A stretch of 64,000 nt of DNA. Origin: Streptomyces sp. A0958. GTDB lineage: Bacteria > Actinomycetota > Actinomycetes > Streptomycetales > Streptomycetaceae. A program made the position numbers and the translations under genes. The stretch is from contig NZ_SSBK01000032.1 of assembly GCF_004795035.1 (NCBI RefSeq), forward strand, positions 1-64,000. Reading direction: 5' to 3'. The notes under the pieces are model-generated. The model was not told the origin of the DNA and made no database searches. It saw only the letters and a program-made list of their open reading frames with translations. Below, in pieces: positions 26,100 to 33,239 of the stretch (position 1 is the stretch's first letter; the number at the start of each line of letters is the position of its first letter).

Positions 26100-27119
26100 G
26101 TGGCAGCGAGACTCAAGGACGTCGCCGCGCTCGCGGGCGTGTCCGTCAGGACCGTCTCCAACGTCGTGAGCAACGCGGCCGCCGTCGCCCCGGCGACCCG
26201 GGCCCGGGTGCTGGCGGCGGTGGAGGAGCTGGGGTACCGCCCCAACCTCGCCGCCCGCAACCTCCGCCAGGGCCGCACGGGGCTCATCGGCGTGGTCGTC
26301 CCGGAGATCCACTCCCCCTATTTCGGCGCGCTGACGGGGCTCCTCATCGACGCGGCACAGGAGCGCGGCTGGACGGTGCTCCTGGAGCGCACCGGGGGCC
26401 GGGCGGAGCTGGAGCGGCGGCTGCTTGACGGCTCCGAGGGACACCAGGTGGACGGGATGATCGTCAGCCCGTGGTCGACGCCCCCCGCCGAACTGGCCTC
26501 ACTGGCGGGCGGCCTGCCGTTGGTCGTCCTCGGCGAGCTGGACCCGCTCGGGTCCATCGACCATGTGGCGCTGGACAACGTGGCGGCGGCCCGCGACGCC
26601 GCCCGTCACCTCGCCGCCCTGGGCCGCCGACGCGTCGCCGCCATCGGGCTGCAGTCCGCGCTGGGGCACGGCACGGCCGAGCTGCGGGCCGAGGGTTTCC
26701 GGCTGGGGCTGCGGGAGGCGGGGCTGAGCCTGCTCGCCGAGATCGAGGTGTCCGACCTGCACCGGGGCGAGGGGGCGCGGGCGCTGCGTGAGCTGCTGCT
26801 GATGCCCGAGCGCCCGGACGCGGTGTTCTGCTTCAGCGACGAACTGGCCCTCGGGGCGCTGCGGGCCGCCGCCGAACAGGGGGTGCGGGTGCCCGAGGAG
26901 CTGGCGCTGGTGGGCTTCGACGACATCGAGGACGGGCGGTTCTCCACCCCCTCGCTCACCACCATCGCCCCGGACCGGGCGCAGATCGCCGAGCGGGCGG
27001 TGCAGTGCCTGAGCGAGCGCGTGCTCGGCCGGCTGGCCGCGCTGCCCGCACGCCGGATCGTCGTCCCGCACCGGTTGCTGGTCCGGGAGAGCACCGGGGG
27101 CCCGGCCTCGGCTGTCTAG
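26100..27119 (+). CDS. LacI family transcriptional regulator
   Basis: The 339-residue repressor has an N-terminal helix-turn-helix (RLKDVAALAGVSVRTVSNVV) with hinge ELGYRPNLAARNLRQGRTG and a sugar-binding core ending in VGFDDIEDGRFSTPSLTTI. The GTG at 26100 follows AGGAG. The recognition helix (SVRTVSNVV) is almost the same as in the LacI at 13541 (SIKTVSNVV), so the two may bind the same AACGTT operators. It diverges from PhyH and converges with the PA14-GH2 gene. Confidence 0.9.
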   Translation: MAARLKDVAALAGVSVRTVSNVVSNAAAVAPATRARVLAAVEELGYRPNLAARNLRQGRTGLIGVVVPEIHSPYFGALTGLLIDAAQERGWTVLLERTGGRAELERRLLDGSEGHQVDGMIVSPWSTPPAELASLAGGLPLVVLGELDPLGSIDHVALDNVAAARDAARHLAALGRRRVAAIGLQSALGHGTAELRAEGFRLGLREAGLSLLAEIEVSDLHRGEGARALRELLLMPERPDAVFCFSDELALGALRAAAEQGVRVPEELALVGFDDIEDGRFSTPSLTTIAPDRAQIAERAVQCLSERVLGRLAALPARRIVVPHRLLVRESTGGPASAV

Positions 27120-27188
27120 GCCCTGTCGTCAGATTCCCGTCTGCCGCGCCCGCCCTCCGGGCGAACGACGGGAATGTGACGACAGGCC
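27119..27188. terminator. Long inverted repeat between convergent genes (terminator or MITE-like)
   Basis: Arms of 22-23 bases (left GGCCCTGTCGTCAGATTCCC, right its near-complement) pair with one mismatch and one extra base, and enclose a second hairpin CGCCC...GGGCG. The left arm begins at the stop codon of the LacI gene, and the PA14-GH2 gene ends at 27262 on the other strand. It can terminate both. The long, AT-containing arms are unlike the GC stems elsewhere in the window and could instead be a small dispersed element. Confidence 0.75.
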
Positions 27189-27261
27189 TTGGGAAAGGCC
27201 GAAGCTCCCGGCGGTGCGGCTGTCGCCGCCTAGCGCCGGGAGCGGACCTGGGGCCGGGGCC

Positions 27262-30200
27262 CTACGGCTGTTCGCCGTCGTGCAGGGCGGTCACCTCCTG
27301 GTCGGTGAGCGCCTTGTCGTACACGCGCACCTGGTCCACGGAGCCGTTCCAGAAGTCGGTGTTGCCGCCCGACCACTTGGCGCGGCCCACGGACAGGGCG
27401 CCGCTGCTGACGTCGGCGGACCCGGCCGGCGCGGTGGCGGCGAGCTTGCCGTCCACGTACAGCTTGATCTCGTCACCGCTGCGGACGCCGACCAGGTGGT
27501 ACCACCGGCCGAGCTCGGGCGTCATCTCCAGCCGGGCCCGGTGCGCGCCGGGGGTGGAGAAGGCGAACGCGCCCTGGCCGTACTGGAGGTAGAAGGGGTT
27601 CTCCTGGCGCCGGCCGTCCTGGCTGACGACGGTGGCGTAGTTGCCCGGGAGCGCGTCCAGGGACGCCCAGGCGGAGACGGTGTAGTCGCCGGTGGTGTCG
27701 ACGACCGGGCCGTCGGTCTCGGCGTACTGGCCCTCGCCGTCGAACTTCAGCGCCGAGCCGTGCACGCCGGCCGTCCAGGAGGTGCCCGGGGAGAGGGTGA
27801 GGTTCTTGTGGTTCGGCCCGCTGTCGGCGGCCTTGGTGCCCTTGTTCTCGTCCAGGGACCAGGCGCCACCGCCCTTGACCGGTGTCCGCCGGCCGGCCGC
27901 GGCGCCGGCGGCGATGACCTGGCGGTTGATCTTCCGGACCTGGGCGGCGTCGACCTTGATCTCGCGGCGGTCGTACGTCCAGAGCCCGTTGAGCTCGTTC
28001 TCCAGGTCGGTCACCTGGGTGTAGATGGAGCCGGAGAGTTCGGCGCCGGCCGCCTCCAGGTAGTGGTCGCGGGTGTTCTCGACGTACTTGGCGGTCAGCG
28101 CGGCCTTGTCGGCGACACCGCTGTAGATCGCGGTGGGCGCGCCGGGCCACATGTGGCCGGGCATCCGCAGGGTGAAGCCGCCGTGCTCGCCGTCCATCGC
28201 CGCGCGGTCGGCGTCCGGGAAGGCCGGGTCGGTGTTGTTGTAGTCGTGGTGGTCGATGATGTCGCCCTTGCCGGAGTCACCCTTGGAGTTGCAGCAGTTG
28301 ACACCGGAGTGGGCGTTGACGACGCGGGAGGGGTCGGCGGCCTGGACCTGCTCGGTGATCTTGCCGGTCTCGGTGCGGTCCCACTCGCCCCAGCCCTCGT
28401 TGAAGACGATCCAGGCACCGATCGAGGGGTAGTCGTGCAGCTGGGCCATCATCTCGGCGCCCTGGTCCAGGAATGCCTGGTGACCCTTGTCGCCGGTGAG
28501 GTCGCCGGAGACGAAGTCCTGCCACACCAGCAGACCGAGCTGGTCGGCGTGGTAGTACCAGCGCGCGGGCTCGACCTTGATGTGCTTGCGCACGGAGTTG
28601 AAGCCGAGGTCCTTCTGCGCCTTCAGGTCGAAGACGAGGGCCTTGTCGCTGGGCGCGGTGTTCAGGCCGTCCGGGTAGAAGCCCTGGTCGAGCTGGGCGA
28701 GGGAGAAGAACGGCTTCCCGTTGAGGACCAGCTTCTGGTAGCCGCCGACCTTGGCGATGCCGATGGAACGCATGCCGAAGTAGCTGTCGACGGTGTCCTT
28801 GGAGCTGCCGTCCTTGAGGGTGACCTCCAGGTCGTACAGGTAGGGGTCGTCCGGCGTCCACAGGTGCTGCTTGGCCACCGGCAGGCTCAGTTCGCGGTTG
28901 GCCGGGCCGGAGACCCTGCCGACGACCTTGCCCTTCTTGTCGCGGGCGACGGCGGTGATCTGGGCGGACTTCGAGGCGTCCGCGGAGTTGACCGTCAGGG
29001 CGAGCCGGCCCTTGTCGATGTCGGGCGTGGTCGTCAGGGAGTCGACGGCCGCCGGGGCGACGGGCTCCATCCAGACGGTCTGCCAGATACCGGAGGAGGC
29101 GGTGTAGAAGATGCCGCCGGGGTTGGCCGACTGCTTGCCGGTGGGCTGGTCGGCGCCGGTGGTGTCGGTGACCGCGACGACGATCTCCTGCTGGCCGCTG
29201 CCCTTGACCGCGTCGGTGATGTCGGCGCTGAAGGCGGTGTAGCCGCCGGTGTGCTCGGCGACCTTCTTGCCGTTGACCCAGACGGTCGCCTCGTAGTCGA
29301 CGGCGCCGAAGTTGAGCTTCAGCCGGTTGCTCTGCCCCTTGCCGTGCTTGTCACTCTTGACGGCCCAGTTCTTCGGGACGGTGACGAGCTTGCGGTAGAA
29401 CATGTGGTCCTCGTGGCGCTCCAGGCCGGAGAGCTGCGATTCGACCGGGAAGGGCACGGTGATGCGCTCACCGAGCTTCTTGCCGAAGACGGGCTTCTCG
29501 CCGGCCTTGGCCCCGGCGAACTCCCAGGGGCCGTTGAGGTTCTGCCATTTGTCGCGCACCTGCTGCGGCCGGGGGTACTCGGGCAGCGGATGGTTGCGGT
29601 CGAGCTTGTCGCCCCAGGTGGTGGTGAGGCGGTGGGTGGAGAGGTTGGTGGCCGTGCGGTTGATCTCCGGGACGGTCTCGCGGCCCGCCTTGAGACCGGC
29701 TCGGCCGTCGTACGCGACCGTGACGCGCTGGTCCTTCTGGACGGCGGCGGCGAGGGTGACGACGAGTTGCTTGGAGTTGCCGGGGGCCCGGGTGACGGAC
29801 TTGACCGGCATCGGCGTGGTGTCGGCCTCGATGGTGAGGTGCTTCTTCAGGTCCGCGTATCCGCTGACCTTGTCCTCGAAGGCCAGCCGGAGCTTCAGGC
29901 CGTCGTCCGCGACGCTCAGCCCGACCGGGTAGACCTCGAAGTCGGCGGGCGGGGTGAAGGCGGATTCCGGGACGAGCTGCTTGGCGAGCTTCGCGCTGGA
30001 CCAGCGCAGGAACATGTTGGCGCCGCCGGCGTCCTGGAACATCTCCAGCTTGAACGTGTGCGGCTCGCCGGCCTTGAGCGTTATCGGCTCGCTGGTCTGC
30101 TCGTTGTCCCAGTCGGGCAGCCAGTGGTCGATGACGGTCTTGCCGTCGATGAAGAGCCGGAAGCCGTTGTCGCCGGTCGCGGCGAAGGTGTAGTCGCCGT

Positions 30201-30558
30201 CCTCGGGCGCGGTGATGTTGCCCGTCCAGCGGGCCGTGGTGTTCTCGGTGCGGCCGGTGGTGGACTCGAACGTGCCCGTGAGACCGGGGAAGTTGATCTG
30301 CGGGTCGAGGGCGACGCCGCCGAGCTTGTCGAAGTCCCGCGCGCCGGGCGCGGACATGCTGAAGTACTCGCCCTTCAGCCCGTGGACGGTGGTGGCCGGG
30401 TCAGCGGCCTTGAAGGTGGACGCGGAGGCGGCGCCGGCGGCCGCCGCGGGCGTGGCAGCGGCGGCCGGGACCAGGGTGGCACCGAGGGGGATCAGCAGCG
30501 CGGCGGCGCAGGCCGCCGTCCTGAACAGAGCGCGGGGGCGGGGCGTTTGTCGTCTCAA
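27262..30558 (-). CDS. Large secreted GH2 protein with PA14 and LamG-like domains
   Basis: The 1098-residue protein starts at a TTG (30558) after AGGA and has an Arg-rich signal peptide with a long Ala/Pro tail. A PA14 domain (about 45-190; GLKGEYFS to NMFLRWSS) is followed by a Big-like segment, a GH2 jelly roll beginning HPLPEYPRPQ (about 300), an Ig-like domain and a TIM barrel with acid/base Glu in VFNEGWGEWD and a probable nucleophile Glu in DGEHGGF. A LamG-like lectin domain (about 900-1095) closes the protein. The middle resembles the GH2 protein at 22704, so they are paralogues with different binding modules. Substrate is inferred to be a plant polysaccharide. Confidence 0.86.
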   Translation of the reverse strand: MRRQTPRPRALFRTAACAAALLIPLGATLVPAAAATPAAAAGAASASTFKAADPATTVHGLKGEYFSMSAPGARDFDKLGGVALDPQINFPGLTGTFESTTGRTENTTARWTGNITAPEDGDYTFAATGDNGFRLFIDGKTVIDHWLPDWDNEQTSEPITLKAGEPHTFKLEMFQDAGGANMFLRWSSAKLAKQLVPESAFTPPADFEVYPVGLSVADDGLKLRLAFEDKVSGYADLKKHLTIEADTTPMPVKSVTRAPGNSKQLVVTLAAAVQKDQRVTVAYDGRAGLKAGRETVPEINRTATNLSTHRLTTTWGDKLDRNHPLPEYPRPQQVRDKWQNLNGPWEFAGAKAGEKPVFGKKLGERITVPFPVESQLSGLERHEDHMFYRKLVTVPKNWAVKSDKHGKGQSNRLKLNFGAVDYEATVWVNGKKVAEHTGGYTAFSADITDAVKGSGQQEIVVAVTDTTGADQPTGKQSANPGGIFYTASSGIWQTVWMEPVAPAAVDSLTTTPDIDKGRLALTVNSADASKSAQITAVARDKKGKVVGRVSGPANRELSLPVAKQHLWTPDDPYLYDLEVTLKDGSSKDTVDSYFGMRSIGIAKVGGYQKLVLNGKPFFSLAQLDQGFYPDGLNTAPSDKALVFDLKAQKDLGFNSVRKHIKVEPARWYYHADQLGLLVWQDFVSGDLTGDKGHQAFLDQGAEMMAQLHDYPSIGAWIVFNEGWGEWDRTETGKITEQVQAADPSRVVNAHSGVNCCNSKGDSGKGDIIDHHDYNNTDPAFPDADRAAMDGEHGGFTLRMPGHMWPGAPTAIYSGVADKAALTAKYVENTRDHYLEAAGAELSGSIYTQVTDLENELNGLWTYDRREIKVDAAQVRKINRQVIAAGAAAGRRTPVKGGGAWSLDENKGTKAADSGPNHKNLTLSPGTSWTAGVHGSALKFDGEGQYAETDGPVVDTTGDYTVSAWASLDALPGNYATVVSQDGRRQENPFYLQYGQGAFAFSTPGAHRARLEMTPELGRWYHLVGVRSGDEIKLYVDGKLAATAPAGSADVSSGALSVGRAKWSGGNTDFWNGSVDQVRVYDKALTDQEVTALHDGEQP

Positions 30559-30671
30559 GGCGTCGTCCTGTCGAGAGAGCTGAAGTGCCTCGAACCTGTG
30601 AGGCACAGCACACAATCGAACATTGAGCCACAGCACCAAACGCAAAACAACAGTCGTGCGCGGAGAATTTT

Positions 30672-30697
30672 CAACGATAGAAAACAACGACAGAAAA
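30672..30697. promoter_or_regulatory. Two 13-bp direct repeats upstream of the PA14-GH2 gene
   Basis: CAACGATAGAAAA and CAACGACAGAAAA lie head to tail in unusually A-rich DNA 115-140 bases upstream of the PA14-GH2 start. Position and sharing of AACG with the nearby operators suggest a regulator site, though the arrangement is direct rather than inverted. Confidence 0.5.
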
Positions 30698-30735
30698 CAG
30701 TGGGCGGGGCGGTTCCGCCAAGAGGTCCACGCAGA

Positions 30736-30772
30736 CCGCCCCCTTCGCGCACCTTGGGTGCGAAGGGGGCGG
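30736..30772. terminator. Terminator downstream of old yellow enzyme gene
   Basis: CCGCCCCCTTCGC pairs with GCGAAGGGGGCGG (13 bp plus partial extension) around a short loop, 43 bases past the stop of the OYE gene. Confidence 0.75.
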
Positions 30773-30814
30773 AGAGGGGCGGAAGGCGCGGACGGGACCG
30801 CCGGGGCGGTGCGG

Positions 30815-31912
30815 TCAGATCGCGTAGCCGTACTGCTCGGGGGCGTGCGCCGTGCCGTTGAGTTCACGGGCCGCGCCCTGGGCCCACGAGGGGCTGCGCA
30901 GCAGTTCGCGTCCGAGGAGCACGGCGTCCGCGCGGCCTTCGGTGAGGATCTTCTCGGCGTGCTGCGGGTCGGTGATGAGGCCGACGGCCGCGACGGGCAG
31001 CGAGGTCTCCCGCTTCACGCGCTCGGCGAAGGGGACCTGGTAGCCGGGGCCGGTCGCGATCCGGGCGCGGGGGGCGTTGCCGCCGGTGGAGACGTCGAGC
31101 AGGTCGACGCCGTGCGCCTGGAGCTCCGTGGCCAGGCGCACGGTCTCGTCGGCGGTCCAGCCCTCGCGCTCGTCCTCGGGGTTCTCGGTGAGCCAGTCCG
31201 TGGCGGAGACGCGGAAGAAGACGGGCAGATCCTCGGGCCACACCTCGCGGACCGCGTCGACCACCTGGAGGGCGAAGCGGACGCGGTTGTCGTAGCCGCC
31301 GCCGTACTCGTCGGTGCGGTGGTTGCTGTGGGGCGAGAGGAACTGGCCGATCAGATAGCCGTGCGCACCGTGCACCTCGGCGACCTGGAAGCCCGCGTCG
31401 AGGGCGCGGCGGGCGGCCTCGCGGAAGTCGTCCACGATGCCCCGGATCTCGTCCGCCGTCAGCTCGTGCGGCACCGGGTAGCCCGTGTCGAACGGCAGCG
31501 GGCTGGGCGCGACCGGGGTCCAGCCGTGCGCGTCGGGGCCCACCGGACGGCCGCCGGTCCAGGGTGCGGCGGTGGAGGCCTTGCGGCCGGCGTGGGCGAG
31601 CTGGATGCCCACCGCGGAGCCCTGCGCCTTGACGAAGTCGGTGATCCGGCGGAACGCGGCGACCTGCGTGTCGTTCCAGATACCGAGGTCGGCCGGGCTG
31701 ATCCGGCCCTCCGGGCTGACCGCCGTCGCCTCGGTGAGGATCAGTCCGGTGCCGCCGGTGGCGCGGGCCGCGAGGTGAGCGAAGTGCCAGTCGGTGGGCA
31801 CACCGGTCCCCGGCCCCACCGGCTCGGCGCTGTACTGGCACATGGGTGCCATCCACACCCGGTTGGGCACGACAAGCGACCTGAGGGTGTAGGGCTCGAA
31901 GAGGGCACTCAC
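30815..31912 (-). CDS. Old yellow enzyme family NADH:flavin oxidoreductase
   Basis: The 365-residue TIM-barrel flavoprotein reduces activated alkenes with NAD(P)H and FMN. It matches the YqjM-like class: N-terminal FEPYTLRSLVVPNRVWMAPMC, LAHAGRKAS with the substrate-binding His, EVHGAHGYLIGQFLSP, and the FMN phosphate loop VGLITDPQHAEKIL. It is cytoplasmic and transcribed alone. A clear dyad (TAGTACG/CGTACTA) lies upstream, typical of HxlR- or MarR-controlled OYE genes, but no regulator gene is present beside it. Confidence 0.9.
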   Translation of the reverse strand: MSALFEPYTLRSLVVPNRVWMAPMCQYSAEPVGPGTGVPTDWHFAHLAARATGGTGLILTEATAVSPEGRISPADLGIWNDTQVAAFRRITDFVKAQGSAVGIQLAHAGRKASTAAPWTGGRPVGPDAHGWTPVAPSPLPFDTGYPVPHELTADEIRGIVDDFREAARRALDAGFQVAEVHGAHGYLIGQFLSPHSNHRTDEYGGGYDNRVRFALQVVDAVREVWPEDLPVFFRVSATDWLTENPEDEREGWTADETVRLATELQAHGVDLLDVSTGGNAPRARIATGPGYQVPFAERVKRETSLPVAAVGLITDPQHAEKILTEGRADAVLLGRELLRSPSWAQGAARELNGTAHAPEQYGYAI

Positions 31913-31946
31913 GACGGACTCCGTTTCGCCGCTACGGAAGGATCGC

Positions 31947-31968
31947 TAGTACGATACATCCCGTACTA
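31947..31968. promoter_or_regulatory. Inverted repeat operator upstream of OYE gene
   Basis: TAGTACG-8 bases-CGTACTA is a perfect 7+7 dyad 35 bases upstream of the OYE start. The spacing suits a dimeric winged-helix repressor. Confidence 0.7.
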
Positions 31969-32025
31969 CGACGGCCGTCAAATTACGACGTCCCTCGTAC
32001 AAGGAGGCGCGCGGAGTGCCGGAGT

Positions 32026-32070
32026 GCCCCCGGCCGTCAGTGCCCCGGCCGTCAGCGCCCCGGCCGTCAG
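32026..32070. repeat. Three tandem 15-bp repeats at the end of the DUF1876 gene
   Basis: CCCCGGCCGTCAG recurs three times with a 15-base period. The last copy supplies the stop codon of the DUF1876 gene (TCA on this strand). Confidence 0.8.
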
Positions 32071-32339
32071 GTCAGCGGGTACGAGGTGCGGCCGGAGGCC
32101 TCGTCTATCTCGTCGTGGGCCTTGGTCAGCAGCTTCATCGCCAGTTCGTTCAGTGCGCGCGCTCCCGCGATCTCCTCCCCCACCCGGGGCTGTTCCGCGT
32201 CGGAGGGGTGGCGGCTCGCGTAGCCGTGGGCGCGTACCTCCCGACCGTCGGAGAGCCGCACCAGGGCGGCCGCGCGGGTGCGGTGGGTGTCTTCCTCGAA
32301 TTCCAGCTCGATATGCCATCCGACAGCGGTTCGTGTCAT
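32067..32339 (-). CDS. DUF1876 domain-containing small protein
   Basis: The 90-residue protein has a three-strand start (GWHIELEFEEDTHRTRAAALVRLSDGR), the HGYASRHPSD segment and a C-terminal helix (ALNELAMKLLTKAHDEID), the pattern of the DUF1876 family, which resembles a double-stranded-RNA-binding-like fold. Function is unknown. The ATG at 32339 follows GGAGGTGAG. The next gene upstream on the same strand also encodes a small protein of unknown role. Confidence 0.78.
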   Translation of the reverse strand: MTRTAVGWHIELEFEEDTHRTRAAALVRLSDGREVRAHGYASRHPSDAEQPRVGEEIAGARALNELAMKLLTKAHDEIDEASGRTSYPLT

Positions 32340-32431
32340 GGCGCTCACCTCCGGAGGTCTCCTCTCCAGGGTGCGCCCCGTGCCCTGGTGCCGCACGACC
32401 TGGCGGGGCGGGCCTCCGGGCTCGTGCGGGC

Positions 32432-32824
32432 TCAGGCGCCGGGCAGGCGGCCCCGGCGGCGCAGCGGGATGCGGGCGTCCGCGTCGTACATCTGGTTCCA
32501 GCCGCGTCCGGCGCCCGAGGCCCAGGTGACGTGGGCGGTGCCCCCGTCGGTCCGGACGGCCTTCACCGTCATGGCGCGGTCGCCGTCGCGTACGTCGCCC
32601 CGGCGCAGCTCGGCCGCCCTGACGGTGACGGGGTCGGCCGGGCCGCTCTCGGCCTCGTCCGCCGCGAGACCGAGAGCGGTGGCCAGTTCCCGGGCGCGGG
32701 CCGGGGTGCAGCGCAGCGAGAGCTCTCCGGACGGGGTGGCGACCCTGATCTCGACCTCCGCTCCGGCGGGGGTGGCCGACAGGGTTCCGGCAGGAGCGCC
32801 GGTGTCCTCGTTCTCGCTCGTCAT
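32432..32824 (-). CDS. Small hypothetical protein
   Basis: The 130-residue cytoplasmic protein is Ala/Arg/Asp-rich without recognised domains. It has a beta-rich start (EVEIRVATPSGELSLRCTPARARELATAL) and a conserved-looking GRGWNQMYDADARIPL near the end. A weak GAGAGAGCGG stretch precedes the ATG. Codon use looks genuine for this genome. It may be transcribed with the DUF1876 gene, whose start lies 93 bases downstream. Confidence 0.6.
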   Translation of the reverse strand: MTSENEDTGAPAGTLSATPAGAEVEIRVATPSGELSLRCTPARARELATALGLAADEAESGPADPVTVRAAELRRGDVRDGDRAMTVKAVRTDGGTAHVTWASGAGRGWNQMYDADARIPLRRRGRLPGA

Positions 32825-32898
32825 CGTTCCGCTCTCTCTTCGCGCGTCCCGCCCGCCCGACGCGCCGGGCGGGCGGGACCTGGCCCGGACCCCCGGGC

Positions 32899-33039
32899 TC
32901 AGCGCAGCCGGAGGCTCTCCGGCGGGCCCGGGTAGCTGGGTTCGAGGCCGCCGGTGTCGACCACCAGGTTCTGCAGCACCACCGTCGGGTCGACCATCCA
33001 GAATTTCAGCACATGCACAGCGGGGGTCGCGATGCGGTG
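32899..33039 (-). pseudogene. C-terminal remnant of a GH115-like glycoside hydrolase
   Basis: The last 46 codons of this frame encode a typical C-terminus of GH115-family proteins (glucuronoxylan alpha-glucuronidases): HVLKFWMVDPTVVLQNLVVD followed by TGGLEPSYPGPPES. Upstream in the same frame the sequence is low-complexity Pro/Arg with no family similarity and no ribosome binding site, so only the tail of a former gene remains. It lies next to the bxl-type xylan locus, where an alpha-glucuronidase would make functional sense. The family call rests on my memory of the PSYxGPPES ending. Confidence 0.55.
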
Positions 33040-33239
33040 GACGGTGGCGGGCCCGTCACCGGGGTGGGGTGGGGTCGCATGCGCGGGCGCGACGGTTTCG
33101 AAAGTTTCGGACACCTCCTCGCACATCCGGCGAAAGGGCCGGAGGCACGGGCACGGGGCGGTGCGCGAGGTGGGAGCCGGGACCGGGGCGGGGGCGCGGT
33201 GCGGGCCGTACGGCCCCCGCCCGGTGGCGCGAGGGGCGG

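Noticed and set aside
27214..30861. 1215-codon forward open frame opposite the PA14-GH2 gene
   Set aside because: Composition is Val/Gly/Asp/Leu repeats typical of an antisense shadow; the reverse strand has signal peptide, PA14, GH2 and LamG domains.
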